Assembly (NCBI GenBank): GCA_904502245.1
Contig: CAJGDN010000024.1
Coordinates: forward strand, 1-13,435
Reading direction: 5' to 3'
DNA from: an uncultured Alphaproteobacteria bacterium
GTDB lineage: Bacteria; Pseudomonadota; Alphaproteobacteria; Rs-D84
DNA length: 13,435 nucleotides
Shown: piece by piece, positions 5,317 through 11,542 of the stretch
How the letters are laid out: every line of letters begins with the position of its first letter
Position numbering within the stretch: position 1 is the stretch's first letter
Notes under the pieces: generated by a model
Databases searched by the model: none
What the model was told of the DNA's origin: nothing
Seen by the model: only the letters and a program-made list of their open reading frames with translations
Translations under genes and position numbers: made by a program

Positions 5317-6440
5317 TGAAAAAAACTTTAAGTGCAGCAGTTGCATTGTCCGTATTGGGCGCACCTGCAATTGCGGCAAATTTGGAAAACCCACTGTATA
5401 TGCCAAAACAGGGCGCAGTGTATTCCAAAACATCTGCTGGTGTTATGTACAAAGTTGCAGATGATACAAACGCAATGATTAGAAAAAATCATGATGGCGC
5501 AACAGAATTTCCAATCTGGCGTATTCATGAAGAATTGGGATACGGTATCTTGGATAACCTGGAAGCGTATGTAAAGGTTGGATATACCCACGATGGTGAC
5601 ATTGACCGCAAGGGGATGCACCTGGGACGCGCAGGTCTGAAATATCGTGCCATTGAATCGACAGATGGCTGGGCATGGGACCTGTATGCCGACGCACAGT
5701 TAGGCGGCATCAGCGCAATGTCCGGTGCATATAAAGAAACAGGTTTTGATTACGATAACTATTCAAATGGTCGCTGGGGATTCCACGTTGGAACCCAGGT
5801 TGGCAAGGCATGGTCAAATTTCAGCATGGCTGGATTTGTAGAGGCCCTGCGCACATTCGGCAACGATAATAACGAAATCGATGTGACACAGTACAAAGTT
5901 GGCGGTGTGCTGCCAGTCACTAAACTGGGGTTGCCAGATGAAATTTCAGTTGATTTGAAATCAACAACGGAAATTAATGCCGGGTTAAAGATGTTCTATC
6001 AGTTGAATGACCGTTGGTCATTTGGTGGTGGTTTAACATTCAAACACCATTCAGACAATGGCGTAGAAGGTCTGGCGTCTAAGGTCGGCAGTGTTGCAGC
6101 AGATGCACAGGGAACAGCAGCAGCGATTGCATTAGTTGCTTCTGGAAAGGCGGCTAATCAGGAACAGGCTGTGGCTATACTTGGGGCACAACCAGAAATG
6201 GTTCCTGTACTGGCAACTGGTTTGCAACAGAGTGTAATAAACGGCTTGTTGGACAAGGTTGAAGATATGGAAGACGGGTTTGATGAATATGTATTAAACC
6301 TGACAGCGGCATATCAGATGACCGACGCTATGCAGGTCGCAGTTTATGGCGAATACACATTTGACGAAGCACACGCAGAATCACAAAACGGCACAGATGT
6401 TAAGGCCGAATTGGGTGTACGCCTGAATGTTCAGTTCTAG
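5313..6440 (+). CDS. Porin-like outer-membrane beta-barrel protein with an Ala-rich insert
   Basis: The product is 375 aa. A signal peptide spans residues 1-22 (KKTLSAAVALSVLGAPAIAA, then NLENP). The mature protein is a succession of amphipathic strands and tight turns (LEAYVKVGYTHDG, WDLYADAQLGG, WSFGGGLTFKHHSD, MQVAVYGEYTFDE). It ends GVRLNVQF, with terminal Phe and hydrophobics at -3, -5, -7 and -9, so it is very likely inserted in the outer membrane by BAM. Residues about 250-322 break the pattern: an Ala-rich, helix-prone stretch (AADAQGTAAAIALVASGKA and onward) that should form a large loop or plug. AAGGAG lies 4 nt before the first of two adjacent ATGs and 7 nt before the second (5316), so the true start may be codon 2. 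Substrate is unknown. It is monocistronic, with a long leader and a strong terminator. Confidence 0.8.
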   Translation: MMKKTLSAAVALSVLGAPAIAANLENPLYMPKQGAVYSKTSAGVMYKVADDTNAMIRKNHDGATEFPIWRIHEELGYGILDNLEAYVKVGYTHDGDIDRKGMHLGRAGLKYRAIESTDGWAWDLYADAQLGGISAMSGAYKETGFDYDNYSNGRWGFHVGTQVGKAWSNFSMAGFVEALRTFGNDNNEIDVTQYKVGGVLPVTKLGLPDEISVDLKSTTEINAGLKMFYQLNDRWSFGGGLTFKHHSDNGVEGLASKVGSVAADAQGTAAAIALVASGKAANQEQAVAILGAQPEMVPVLATGLQQSVINGLLDKVEDMEDGFDEYVLNLTAAYQMTDAMQVAVYGEYTFDEAHAESQNGTDVKAELGVRLNVQF

Positions 6441-6483
6441 TGGACAGAACAAAACAAAAATAAAACTATAACATATATTGGAC

Positions 6484-6510
6484 AAAATCCCCGGTATGCC
6501 GGGGATTTTT
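6484..6510 (+). terminator. Strong terminator of the porin-like gene, probably bidirectional
   Basis: An 11-bp stem, AAAATCCCCGG (6484-6494) with CCGGGGATTTT (6499-6509), has a TATG loop and a T-run on the plus strand. The A-run at its left edge also gives a short U-tract on the minus strand, so it may also end the DUF1919 transcript, which stops at 6551. Confidence 0.9.
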
Positions 6511-6550
6511 GTTGTTTGGTATGATGTGCTATCATATTATTTATTGGGAA

Positions 6551-7162
6551 TTATTTTTTGCCCTGATTAAACCATTTTACATAATCAAATGCATCATAGT
6601 ATCGTTTTATGGATTTTGGTGTTGGGTATTCAAAGCACATTCCAACTGAATCCATATTTTCAAATCCAGGAATATAAAAAGCAGATTTAAATTTTGGGTA
6701 TGGTTTATGGGTAAAAATTACTTTGTTTTTGTATGGCAGGTTATCAAATTGTTCCACCATTTCATCTGTGCAACCATCTTGGTCCGTCATCATGATAAAC
6801 ATGTTTTGCATGTTTATGCGCTGTATTCTTTTGTTCCATTTTTCGCGTGCTTCTTGTGCTGAAGAGAAGTGTTGAAAATATATTGTTATGTCGCCCAGTT
6901 CTGCAACAGGGTATTGTATTCCTGGTTTTTCTACAAAGTTTAATGTCAGAGGCAGGTAATATTCAATGTTTGTCAGAAATTTCAAAAAATCATTTGGGTA
7001 CAGCCACAAGTTTACAAATGGTGATTTATACGGCAGATTTAAGTCTTTTAGTATGAACATTCCATTGCAGTTTGAAGCAATCAATGAAAAATTCTTGTTT
7101 CGCAAGCGTATGCGATTCATAAATTTGTACAGTTTGCGCTTTTTTTTAGCTGATATAAGCAT
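6551..7162 (-). CDS. DUF1919 family protein, polysaccharide-biosynthesis type
   Basis: The product is 203 aa. It matches the DUF1919 family as I recall it, often annotated as exopolysaccharide biosynthesis protein: FSLIASNCNGMFILKDLNLPY (25-45, shown in part), SPFVNLWL, YPVAELGDITIYFQHFS (84-100), EKWNKRIQRIN (108-118), DGCT (129-132) and LPYKNKVIFT (142-151). The gene looks complete. Members usually sit in capsule or exopolysaccharide clusters, yet here no glycosyltransferase or transport gene is adjacent. The biochemical role is not established. Start 7162 has only a weak CGAGAT upstream; a start at 7120 (MNRIRL) would still keep the whole domain. It lies just downstream of the tRNA-Arg terminator, and I see no convincing promoter of its own. 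Confidence 0.8.
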   Translation of the reverse strand: MLISAKKKRKLYKFMNRIRLRNKNFSLIASNCNGMFILKDLNLPYKSPFVNLWLYPNDFLKFLTNIEYYLPLTLNFVEKPGIQYPVAELGDITIYFQHFSSAQEAREKWNKRIQRINMQNMFIMMTDQDGCTDEMVEQFDNLPYKNKVIFTHKPYPKFKSAFYIPGFENMDSVGMCFEYPTPKSIKRYYDAFDYVKWFNQGKK

Positions 7163-7218
7163 ATTGAATCTCGTTAGTAGTTGTGTTTTTGTAATGAATT
7201 AGTATTTTGTGAGTAAAT

Positions 7219-7245
7219 AAAAAAAACGTCGCACAAGGCGACGTT
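7219..7245 (-). terminator. Terminator of the tRNA-Arg transcript
   Basis: On the minus strand AACGTCGC pairs with GCGACGTT (arms at 7225-7232 and 7238-7245) around a CTTGT loop. It is followed by a run of T, 12 nt after the tRNA 3' CCA. Confidence 0.9.
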
Positions 7246-7257
7246 CTTTATTAATTC

Positions 7258-7334
7258 TGGCGCATCCAGAAGGATTCGAACCCTCAGTCTTCTGATCCGT
7301 AGTCAGATGCTTTATCCAGTTAAGCTATGGATGC
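7258..7334 (-). tRNA. tRNA-Arg (anticodon ACG)
   Basis: The 77-nt cloverleaf has acceptor stem GCATCCA with TGGATGC, a G discriminator and encoded CCA. The D arm is TAGCTTAACTGGATAAAG-like. The anticodon stem is TCTGA/TCAGA with loop CTACGGA, giving anticodon ACG. The T arm holds GGTTCGAATCC. ACG at the wobble position is expected to be edited to ICG by TadA and to read CGU, CGC and CGA. A TATAAA (revcomp of 7348-7353) about 14 nt upstream is a likely -10 box. Confidence 0.95.
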
Positions 7335-7389
7335 AACGGTTTGATATTTTATACCTTTTTATTTAAATTGCAAGTAAATAATTTCCTTT

Positions 7390-7968
7390 TTATTTGGTTT
7401 TTTGTTTGTTGTGATATAATTCATTGTAATGATGACGGCATACTGATTTATAGTTGCTGTCGCCCAGGGCGAACTGATCTCCGGCATGAATGACGGTGCC
7501 ATCAGGGGCAAAACGCAGATGATGGGTTGCCATCTTCATACAGCCATTAATTTGGCAATTTGATTCCATGCGGTGTAGTTTTGCGCCGACCTCAATCAAT
7601 CGCTGAGATGCAGGAAAAATCTTTTCATTGCTGTCCGTCATCAGGCCATAACACATTACAATTTTGTTTTGATTGTCGGCAATCTGTACCAGTTTGTCTA
7701 TGTCTGATGGTGAAAAAAACTGCACTTCGTCGACCAATACAACATGTGTGTCGCTGGATGGTGCGTATGTTTGTAGATTGGGCATAGTCATTGCGTTCCA
7801 TGACAGACCGATTCGTGATACTATTTTTTCGTTCCCAAATCGTGTATCAAATGATGGTTTGATTACCTCTGTCTTGTTGCCGTTTTTTGTGAAATTATAT
7901 GCGGCAATAATTAGTGCAGCAGATTTAGAACTGCTCATAACGCCATAATGAAAATGTAAATTTGCCAT
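7390..7968 (-). CDS. tdk: Thymidine kinase (type II)
   Basis: The product is 192 aa, a normal length for the bacterial enzyme, which phosphorylates thymidine to dTMP with ATP in the salvage pathway. The P-loop is GVMSSSKS (9-16), preceded by LHFHY. The Walker B motif plus catalytic Glu is VDEVQFF (79-85). CYGLMTDSNEKIFPASQRLIE matches the conserved GLRTDF-type segment. The zinc-binding site includes Cys138, Cys143, Cys177 and probably His180. The lasso region is shortened (RFAPDGTVIHAGDQ). A GGAAAGG ribosome site lies in the 24-nt gap after the htpX-like gene, so the two are probably one operon. The next gene downstream is tRNA-Arg, with its own promoter. Confidence 0.95.
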   Translation of the reverse strand: MANLHFHYGVMSSSKSAALIIAAYNFTKNGNKTEVIKPSFDTRFGNEKIVSRIGLSWNAMTMPNLQTYAPSSDTHVVLVDEVQFFSPSDIDKLVQIADNQNKIVMCYGLMTDSNEKIFPASQRLIEVGAKLHRMESNCQINGCMKMATHHLRFAPDGTVIHAGDQFALGDSNYKSVCRHHYNELYHNKQKTK

Positions 7969-7992
7969 TTCTTTTCCTTTCCTTGTTATTTT

Positions 7993-8940
7993 TTATTTAA
8001 TATTCATTGATTCTAGGCGCGTAATTCGTTTTTCAATCGGCGGATGAGTTGCCATTATGTCGCCTATGAATTCGCGTGTTGATCCTGGATTTGCAATGCA
8101 TGCAGATGACATTGATTTCATTTTGTCTAAACATTCAACCCGTGAATCTGTGCTGATTTTTCGTAGGGCAGATGCCAGTGCATTTGGATCACGTGTGATA
8201 TGTGCACCAGTTGCATCTGCAGCATATTCGCGATTGCGGGATATTGCCATGCGTAATAATGGGGTGATTATGGAGTTAAATACCATGAACGCTAGCCATA
8301 CCACAAATATTATCGCTGTCATGTTTACGTGTTCACGATCTTCATTGTTGTGATTTGGTGTGCTGTATATCATATTGCGTAGCAGAATATCGGCAATAAA
8401 TACAGTTACGCCAACCCCAGTTATCATTAACATGTCCAGTCTGATGTCGCAATTGCCAATGTGTGCCATTTCGTGTGCAATTACCCCAGATAATTCAGCG
8501 CGGTTTAATTTTTTTATTATGCCACGTGTCAGGGCGACAGATGCGTCACGTGGGGTGCGACCCGTTGCAAATGCGTTTAATGATTCATCCTCAATAATAT
8601 AAACACGTGGTGTCGGCAGACCAGCAGCCAATGCAACGTTTTCAACCATGCGATATATTTCACGGTGTTCTTTGTTTTCAGAACTGATTTCATGTGCGTG
8701 CGCAACCCCCAGTATCATTGAATCGCCGAATGCCCATGATATTAACATCCATATACTGCATATAATGAATGTAGGAATTGATACGGATATTGTTGTTTCT
8801 GTTGCCTGGTCCACAGGTGCGACAAGCAGTGTAAACAGAAAAATCAAGGCGATAAATATTAATGGAAACAGAAAAAGCAATAATGTTGTTTTTAGATTGT
8901 TTTCTCTGATGTGGTCGTAAACAGTCTGAATTTTTGCCAT
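7993..8940 (-). CDS. htpX: HtpX-like M48 membrane zinc metalloprotease
   Basis: The product is 315 aa. It has two N-terminal membrane segments (about 18-41 and 56-80). The zinc site is HEMAH (156-160), with the third ligand expected at Glu238 in NREYAADATGA. Two further hydrophobic segments (about 174-190 and 207-230) sit between these motifs, as in HtpX. Other family marks are YIIEDESLNAFATGRTP (114-130) and ATHPPIEKRI (297-306). Family members degrade misfolded or damaged inner-membrane proteins with the active site facing the cytoplasm. The N-terminus (IRENNLKTTLLLFLF) resembles the longer HtpX form seen in several phyla more than E. coli HtpX. AAAGGA lies 10 nt before the ATG. First gene of the htpX-tdk unit. 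The specific symbol is by family, not proven orthology. Confidence 0.9.
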   Translation of the reverse strand: MAKIQTVYDHIRENNLKTTLLLFLFPLIFIALIFLFTLLVAPVDQATETTISVSIPTFIICSIWMLISWAFGDSMILGVAHAHEISSENKEHREIYRMVENVALAAGLPTPRVYIIEDESLNAFATGRTPRDASVALTRGIIKKLNRAELSGVIAHEMAHIGNCDIRLDMLMITGVGVTVFIADILLRNMIYSTPNHNNEDREHVNMTAIIFVVWLAFMVFNSIITPLLRMAISRNREYAADATGAHITRDPNALASALRKISTDSRVECLDKMKSMSSACIANPGSTREFIGDIMATHPPIEKRITRLESMNIK

Positions 8941-8962
8941 TGGGAAATATCCTTTGGTGGTA

Positions 8963-8992
8963 TTAATAGCAAATTATTTTCAGAGAAAGCAA
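8963..8992 (-). promoter_or_regulatory. Probable promoter of the htpX-tdk unit
   Basis: On the minus strand, TTGCTT (revcomp of 8987-8992), 18 bp and TATTAA (revcomp of 8963-8968) lie just upstream of the ATG and its AAAGGA. The -35 box matches the consensus only at TTG, so this is moderate evidence. No heat-shock sigma-type box is obvious. Confidence 0.4.
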
Positions 8993-9002
8993 GACAGGAT
9001 TT

Positions 9003-9386
9003 TTAATTGTTATTTTGTGTGTCTTTCTTTGTGAATTTTACGAAAAAGCTGCCGTTATTAATTGGGCAAAAAGATATGATATACGGGCTGAGAATACTGG
9101 TGCGTGCCCATTGTTGGAATTTTATTTTTAAAATACCGCTGGCACCGGTAATAATGTTTGCGGTGCGTGTGCCTGATTGGGCCAATTCCATAATTGCAGT
9201 CCATGCCTGTTCTTCGGTGAATTGGTGCAGATCCAGCGTTGCGTGTTGTAGTGGTGTGATTGGCTGATGTGGAATGCGTTGGGATAGATGCAATTCACTG
9301 CGCACACTGTGGCGTGTTGTTGCATCGTCTGGTGTGAAATCGGTGCCAATCATTTCGGCAATATCTTTATCGGTCAATTGTTTCAT
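9003..9386 (-). CDS. Small Smr-domain protein
   Basis: The product is 127 aa. Its C-terminal half is a Smr domain of the MutS2/YdaL type: LDLHQFTEEQA (51-61), a helix, ANIITGASGILKIKFQQW (76-93), and a final strand NGSFFVKFTK (111-120). The N-terminal 45 residues are polar and probably extended. Smr domains bind or cut nucleic acids, acting on branched DNA in MutS2 and on mRNA at stalled ribosomes in some proteins. Two motifs deviate: the LDLHG Gly is replaced by Gln, and the second motif reads TGASG in place of the usual (H/T)GxG pattern. The ATG overlaps the prmC stop by 4 nt (ATGA), and there is no good ribosome site, which suggests translation by coupling to prmC. The substrate is unknown. 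Confidence 0.75.
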   Translation of the reverse strand: MKQLTDKDIAEMIGTDFTPDDATTRHSVRSELHLSQRIPHQPITPLQHATLDLHQFTEEQAWTAIMELAQSGTRTANIITGASGILKIKFQQWARTSILSPYIISFCPINNGSFFVKFTKKDTQNNN

Positions 9387-10162
9387 TTTTGTGCCAATTT
9401 AAATATTAATACCCGTTCAATCCCGCCCAGGTCGTTTTCTGTTCGTTGCAGATCCCAGCCTTGGTTAATAAATATGTTTTTTATATCTATTCCTTGGTCT
9501 ATGCCAATTTCAAGGTACAATTTGCCGCTATCTTTTATCCAGTTTTTTGCGTTTTTTGCGATTGCCTTATAGGCTGCCAGGCCATTGTCGTTGGCATAGA
9601 GTGCTATTTTTGGGTCATGCATTGCGCCATCGTTAACACGTGTATCGTTTGCGTCAATGTATGGTGGATTTGAAACGATTATGTCAAATTTTTCACTAAA
9701 TTTATATGCTTTGTTAAAAGATGTGCGAATCGTTTTGATTCTTTCTGTCAGGTTTAGTTTTTTTATGTTATGTCGTGCAACACGCAGTGCGCGCCATGAT
9801 TTATCAATCGCAATTCCAGATGATGCGTGGATATTCTTTACCAATGCACATATTATACAGCCTGTACCAGTCCCCAGGTCTAATATTCGGCGTGATGTGT
9901 CGGTGTTTATGTCTGAAATAACACTAGATACCAGTGTTTCTGTGTCCGGTCGTGGATCCAGTGTATATTTGTTGGTATAGAAAGGTAGCCCAAAAAACCA
10001 TTTTTTATGAATTATTTTTGCAACAGGTACGCCGTGACGCAATTTTTTTGCAATGCGCCATACGGAAAATCTGGAAAATTTTTTAGTGTTTTCTGTGATA
10101 ATTCGGGCGGCGCGTATGCCACCTGCATTTTGGAATATTGTGAATGCTTGATTTATTGTCAT
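9383..10162 (-). CDS. prmC: Peptide chain release factor N5-glutamine methyltransferase
   Basis: The product is 259 aa, slightly shorter than the usual roughly 275-290 because the N-terminal helical domain is compact. PrmC methylates the Gln of the GGQ motif in release factors RF1 and RF2, using S-adenosylmethionine. The linker GVPVAKIIHKKWFFGLPFY and DPRPDTE (69-75) match the family's G-x-P...PRPETE segment. DLGTGTG (95-101) is the SAM-binding loop and NPPYI (165-169) the catalytic motif for glutamine N-methylation. HDPKIALYANDNGLAAY and YLEIG are also typical. The start is the ATG at 10162. There is no Shine-Dalgarno, and the -10 box ends seven bases upstream, so the mRNA is probably leaderless. 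The Smr gene follows with a 4-nt overlap. Confidence 0.93.
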   Translation of the reverse strand: MTINQAFTIFQNAGGIRAARIITENTKKFSRFSVWRIAKKLRHGVPVAKIIHKKWFFGLPFYTNKYTLDPRPDTETLVSSVISDINTDTSRRILDLGTGTGCIICALVKNIHASSGIAIDKSWRALRVARHNIKKLNLTERIKTIRTSFNKAYKFSEKFDIIVSNPPYIDANDTRVNDGAMHDPKIALYANDNGLAAYKAIAKNAKNWIKDSGKLYLEIGIDQGIDIKNIFINQGWDLQRTENDLGGIERVLIFKLAQK

Positions 10163-10176
10163 GTTGCCATTATAAT
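10148..10176 (+). promoter_or_regulatory. Promoter of the M23 peptidase gene, predicted leaderless start
   Basis: The -35 TTGATT (10148-10153), a 17-bp spacer and a perfect -10 TATAAT (10171-10176) put the transcription start at about 10183-10184, which is the first base of the ATG. The -35 box lies within the first codons of prmC on the other strand. Confidence 0.65.
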
Positions 10177-10196
10177 CGGTGACATGAAAAATGCAA
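10169..10196 (-). promoter_or_regulatory. Promoter of prmC, predicted leaderless start
   Basis: On the minus strand, TTGCAT (revcomp of 10191-10196), 16 bp and a perfect TATAAT (revcomp of 10169-10174) put the start at about 10162, the A of the prmC ATG. Its -10 overlaps the opposing -10 in the palindromic core ATTATAAT (10169-10176). Confidence 0.6.
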
Positions 10197-11434
10197 AAAA
10201 TATTATGAATACCGCAAATTTGACACGACTGGTGATGTTGTTGGCCGTGTTGTTAAGTTTGATTGCTATCTTTTTGGTTGCAACAAAGCGTACCCCAGCC
10301 CAGATTCATGCGAATGAATGTAAATCTGTTGTGATGGTTGCATCAGGTGATACGTTGTCTAAACTATTGTTAGAGCAGGGGTTAAGTCATAATGATGTAA
10401 ATACAATTGCCAAGGTTTTGAAATCAGATGCAGAAATTTCAACACTGCGTGCCGATAGAGACAAGTTGGAATTTGTGCGTGCGCATGATGATGCACCGGT
10501 ATCAAAGATTGTTGTTATTCCATCGCCATGGCGTCAGGTTGAATTAACATGCAACGAAAAAGGGGGATGGGAATGTAAAACAACGGATGTTGAACGTGAT
10601 ATTCGTGCAGTTTATAAATCAGGTGAAATTCAGGATGGAGATAGTTTCTATCTGGCGGGACAGCGCGCGGGGATTCCTGCTGGGATATTGATAGATGTTT
10701 ATGATTTATTGGCGTTTGAAATGGACTTTGAACGCGATGTGCGCGCGGGACAAAGGTTTTCTGTCTTGTATGAAGAAAATTTTGCAAACGGCCAAAAGAT
10801 TGATAATGGACGTGTTTTGGCAGTTTCATTCCAGGCTTTGCGCGGCAATGTGCAAATGTATCGTTTCAGAAAATCAGATGGTTCAACAGGATATTATGAT
10901 GAAAATGGTAATGGTGCGATTAAGTCATTAAAACGTACGCCTATTAATAATGCTAAAATTACCAGCAAGTTTTCACGTAATCGTAAGCATCCGGTATTGG
11001 GATATACCCGCGCACACAAAGGGGTTGATTTTCGTGCGTCAACCGGGACACCAATCCCAGCAGCAGGGGCGGGACGCGTGGTCGCACGCAGCTTTAATCG
11101 TGGACACGGTAATTTTGTGAAAATCCGTCATAATGGGTCATTTGAAACGTTGTATGCGCATATGTCAAAGTTTGCCAAAGGGGTAAATGTTGGTACAACT
11201 GTGCGTCAGGGGCAGACGATTGGATACGTCGGCTCAACAGGTTATTCAACAGGACCACATTTGCATTATGAAATTATCAAGGATGGAGTTCATGTGAATC
11301 CGATGACTGTTAAATTGCCAGCGATTTCAAATTTAGGCAAGGATGATAAAAAGAAGTTTTTGGAATATCGTAAAACACTGGATGAAGGAATTGAACAGCT
11401 GGAAAAAAATCCGGGTATGTATATTCAATTATAA
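10184..11434 (+). CDS. Membrane-anchored M23 (LytM-type) murein endopeptidase, MepM-like
   Basis: The product is 416 aa. An N-terminal membrane anchor covers residues 13-33. A LysM/OapA-like segment with SGDTLSKLLLEQGLS (54-68) resembles the start of MepM and ShyA-type enzymes. Residues 135-240 are the usual beta-rich middle domain (GDSFYLAGQRAGIPAG, VRAGQRFSVLYEE). The M23 domain covers about 255-378: ligands His278 and Asp282 in HKGVD, His326 in YAHM, and HLH (359-361) in GPHLHYE. All expected zinc and catalytic residues are present, so it should cleave peptide cross-links in the periplasm to allow wall growth. The frame stays open back to 10007, but that part is antisense to prmC and is not plausible coding sequence. 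The start at 10184 fits the promoter; a second ATG at 10205 is possible. No Shine-Dalgarno is present. Confidence 0.9.
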   Translation: MKNAKNIMNTANLTRLVMLLAVLLSLIAIFLVATKRTPAQIHANECKSVVMVASGDTLSKLLLEQGLSHNDVNTIAKVLKSDAEISTLRADRDKLEFVRAHDDAPVSKIVVIPSPWRQVELTCNEKGGWECKTTDVERDIRAVYKSGEIQDGDSFYLAGQRAGIPAGILIDVYDLLAFEMDFERDVRAGQRFSVLYEENFANGQKIDNGRVLAVSFQALRGNVQMYRFRKSDGSTGYYDENGNGAIKSLKRTPINNAKITSKFSRNRKHPVLGYTRAHKGVDFRASTGTPIPAAGAGRVVARSFNRGHGNFVKIRHNGSFETLYAHMSKFAKGVNVGTTVRQGQTIGYVGSTGYSTGPHLHYEIIKDGVHVNPMTVKLPAISNLGKDDKKKFLEYRKTLDEGIEQLEKNPGMYIQL

Positions 11435-11436
11435 AA

Positions 11437-11463
11437 AAATTTCCCATTCGGGGGATTTTTTTT
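11437..11463 (+). terminator. Terminator of the M23 peptidase gene
   Basis: AAATTTCCC (11437-11445) pairs with GGGGATTTT (from 11451) around an ATTCG loop, with one mismatch and one G-T pair. The structure runs into eight T residues, three bases after the stop codon. Confidence 0.75.
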
Positions 11464-11473
11464 GAAAATTATA

Positions 11474-11502
11474 TTGCGTATCAAGAATATTTTTATTAGA
11501 CT
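11474..11502 (+). promoter_or_regulatory. Possible promoter of the cysteine-rich protein gene
   Basis: TTGCGT (11474-11479), 17 bp and TAGACT (11497-11502, four of six) lie about 40 nt before the ATG. The predicted leader of some 34 nt carries AGGGAAGG, so this gene uses a conventional ribosome site. Confidence 0.4.
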
Positions 11503-11542
11503 AATGTTTTGAAAGAGAATTTCTTTAGGGAAGGTGTATTTC

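Noticed and set aside
6441..7257. Integrated element with an attachment-site duplication of the tRNA-Arg 3' end
   Set aside because: I found no second copy of the tRNA 3' sequence (GCATCCAGAAGG) downstream, and no integrase.
10007..10183. Longer N-terminus for the M23 peptidase
   Set aside because: The extra 59 codons are antisense to prmC, give a Cys-rich non-homologous peptide, and lie upstream of the predicted promoter.
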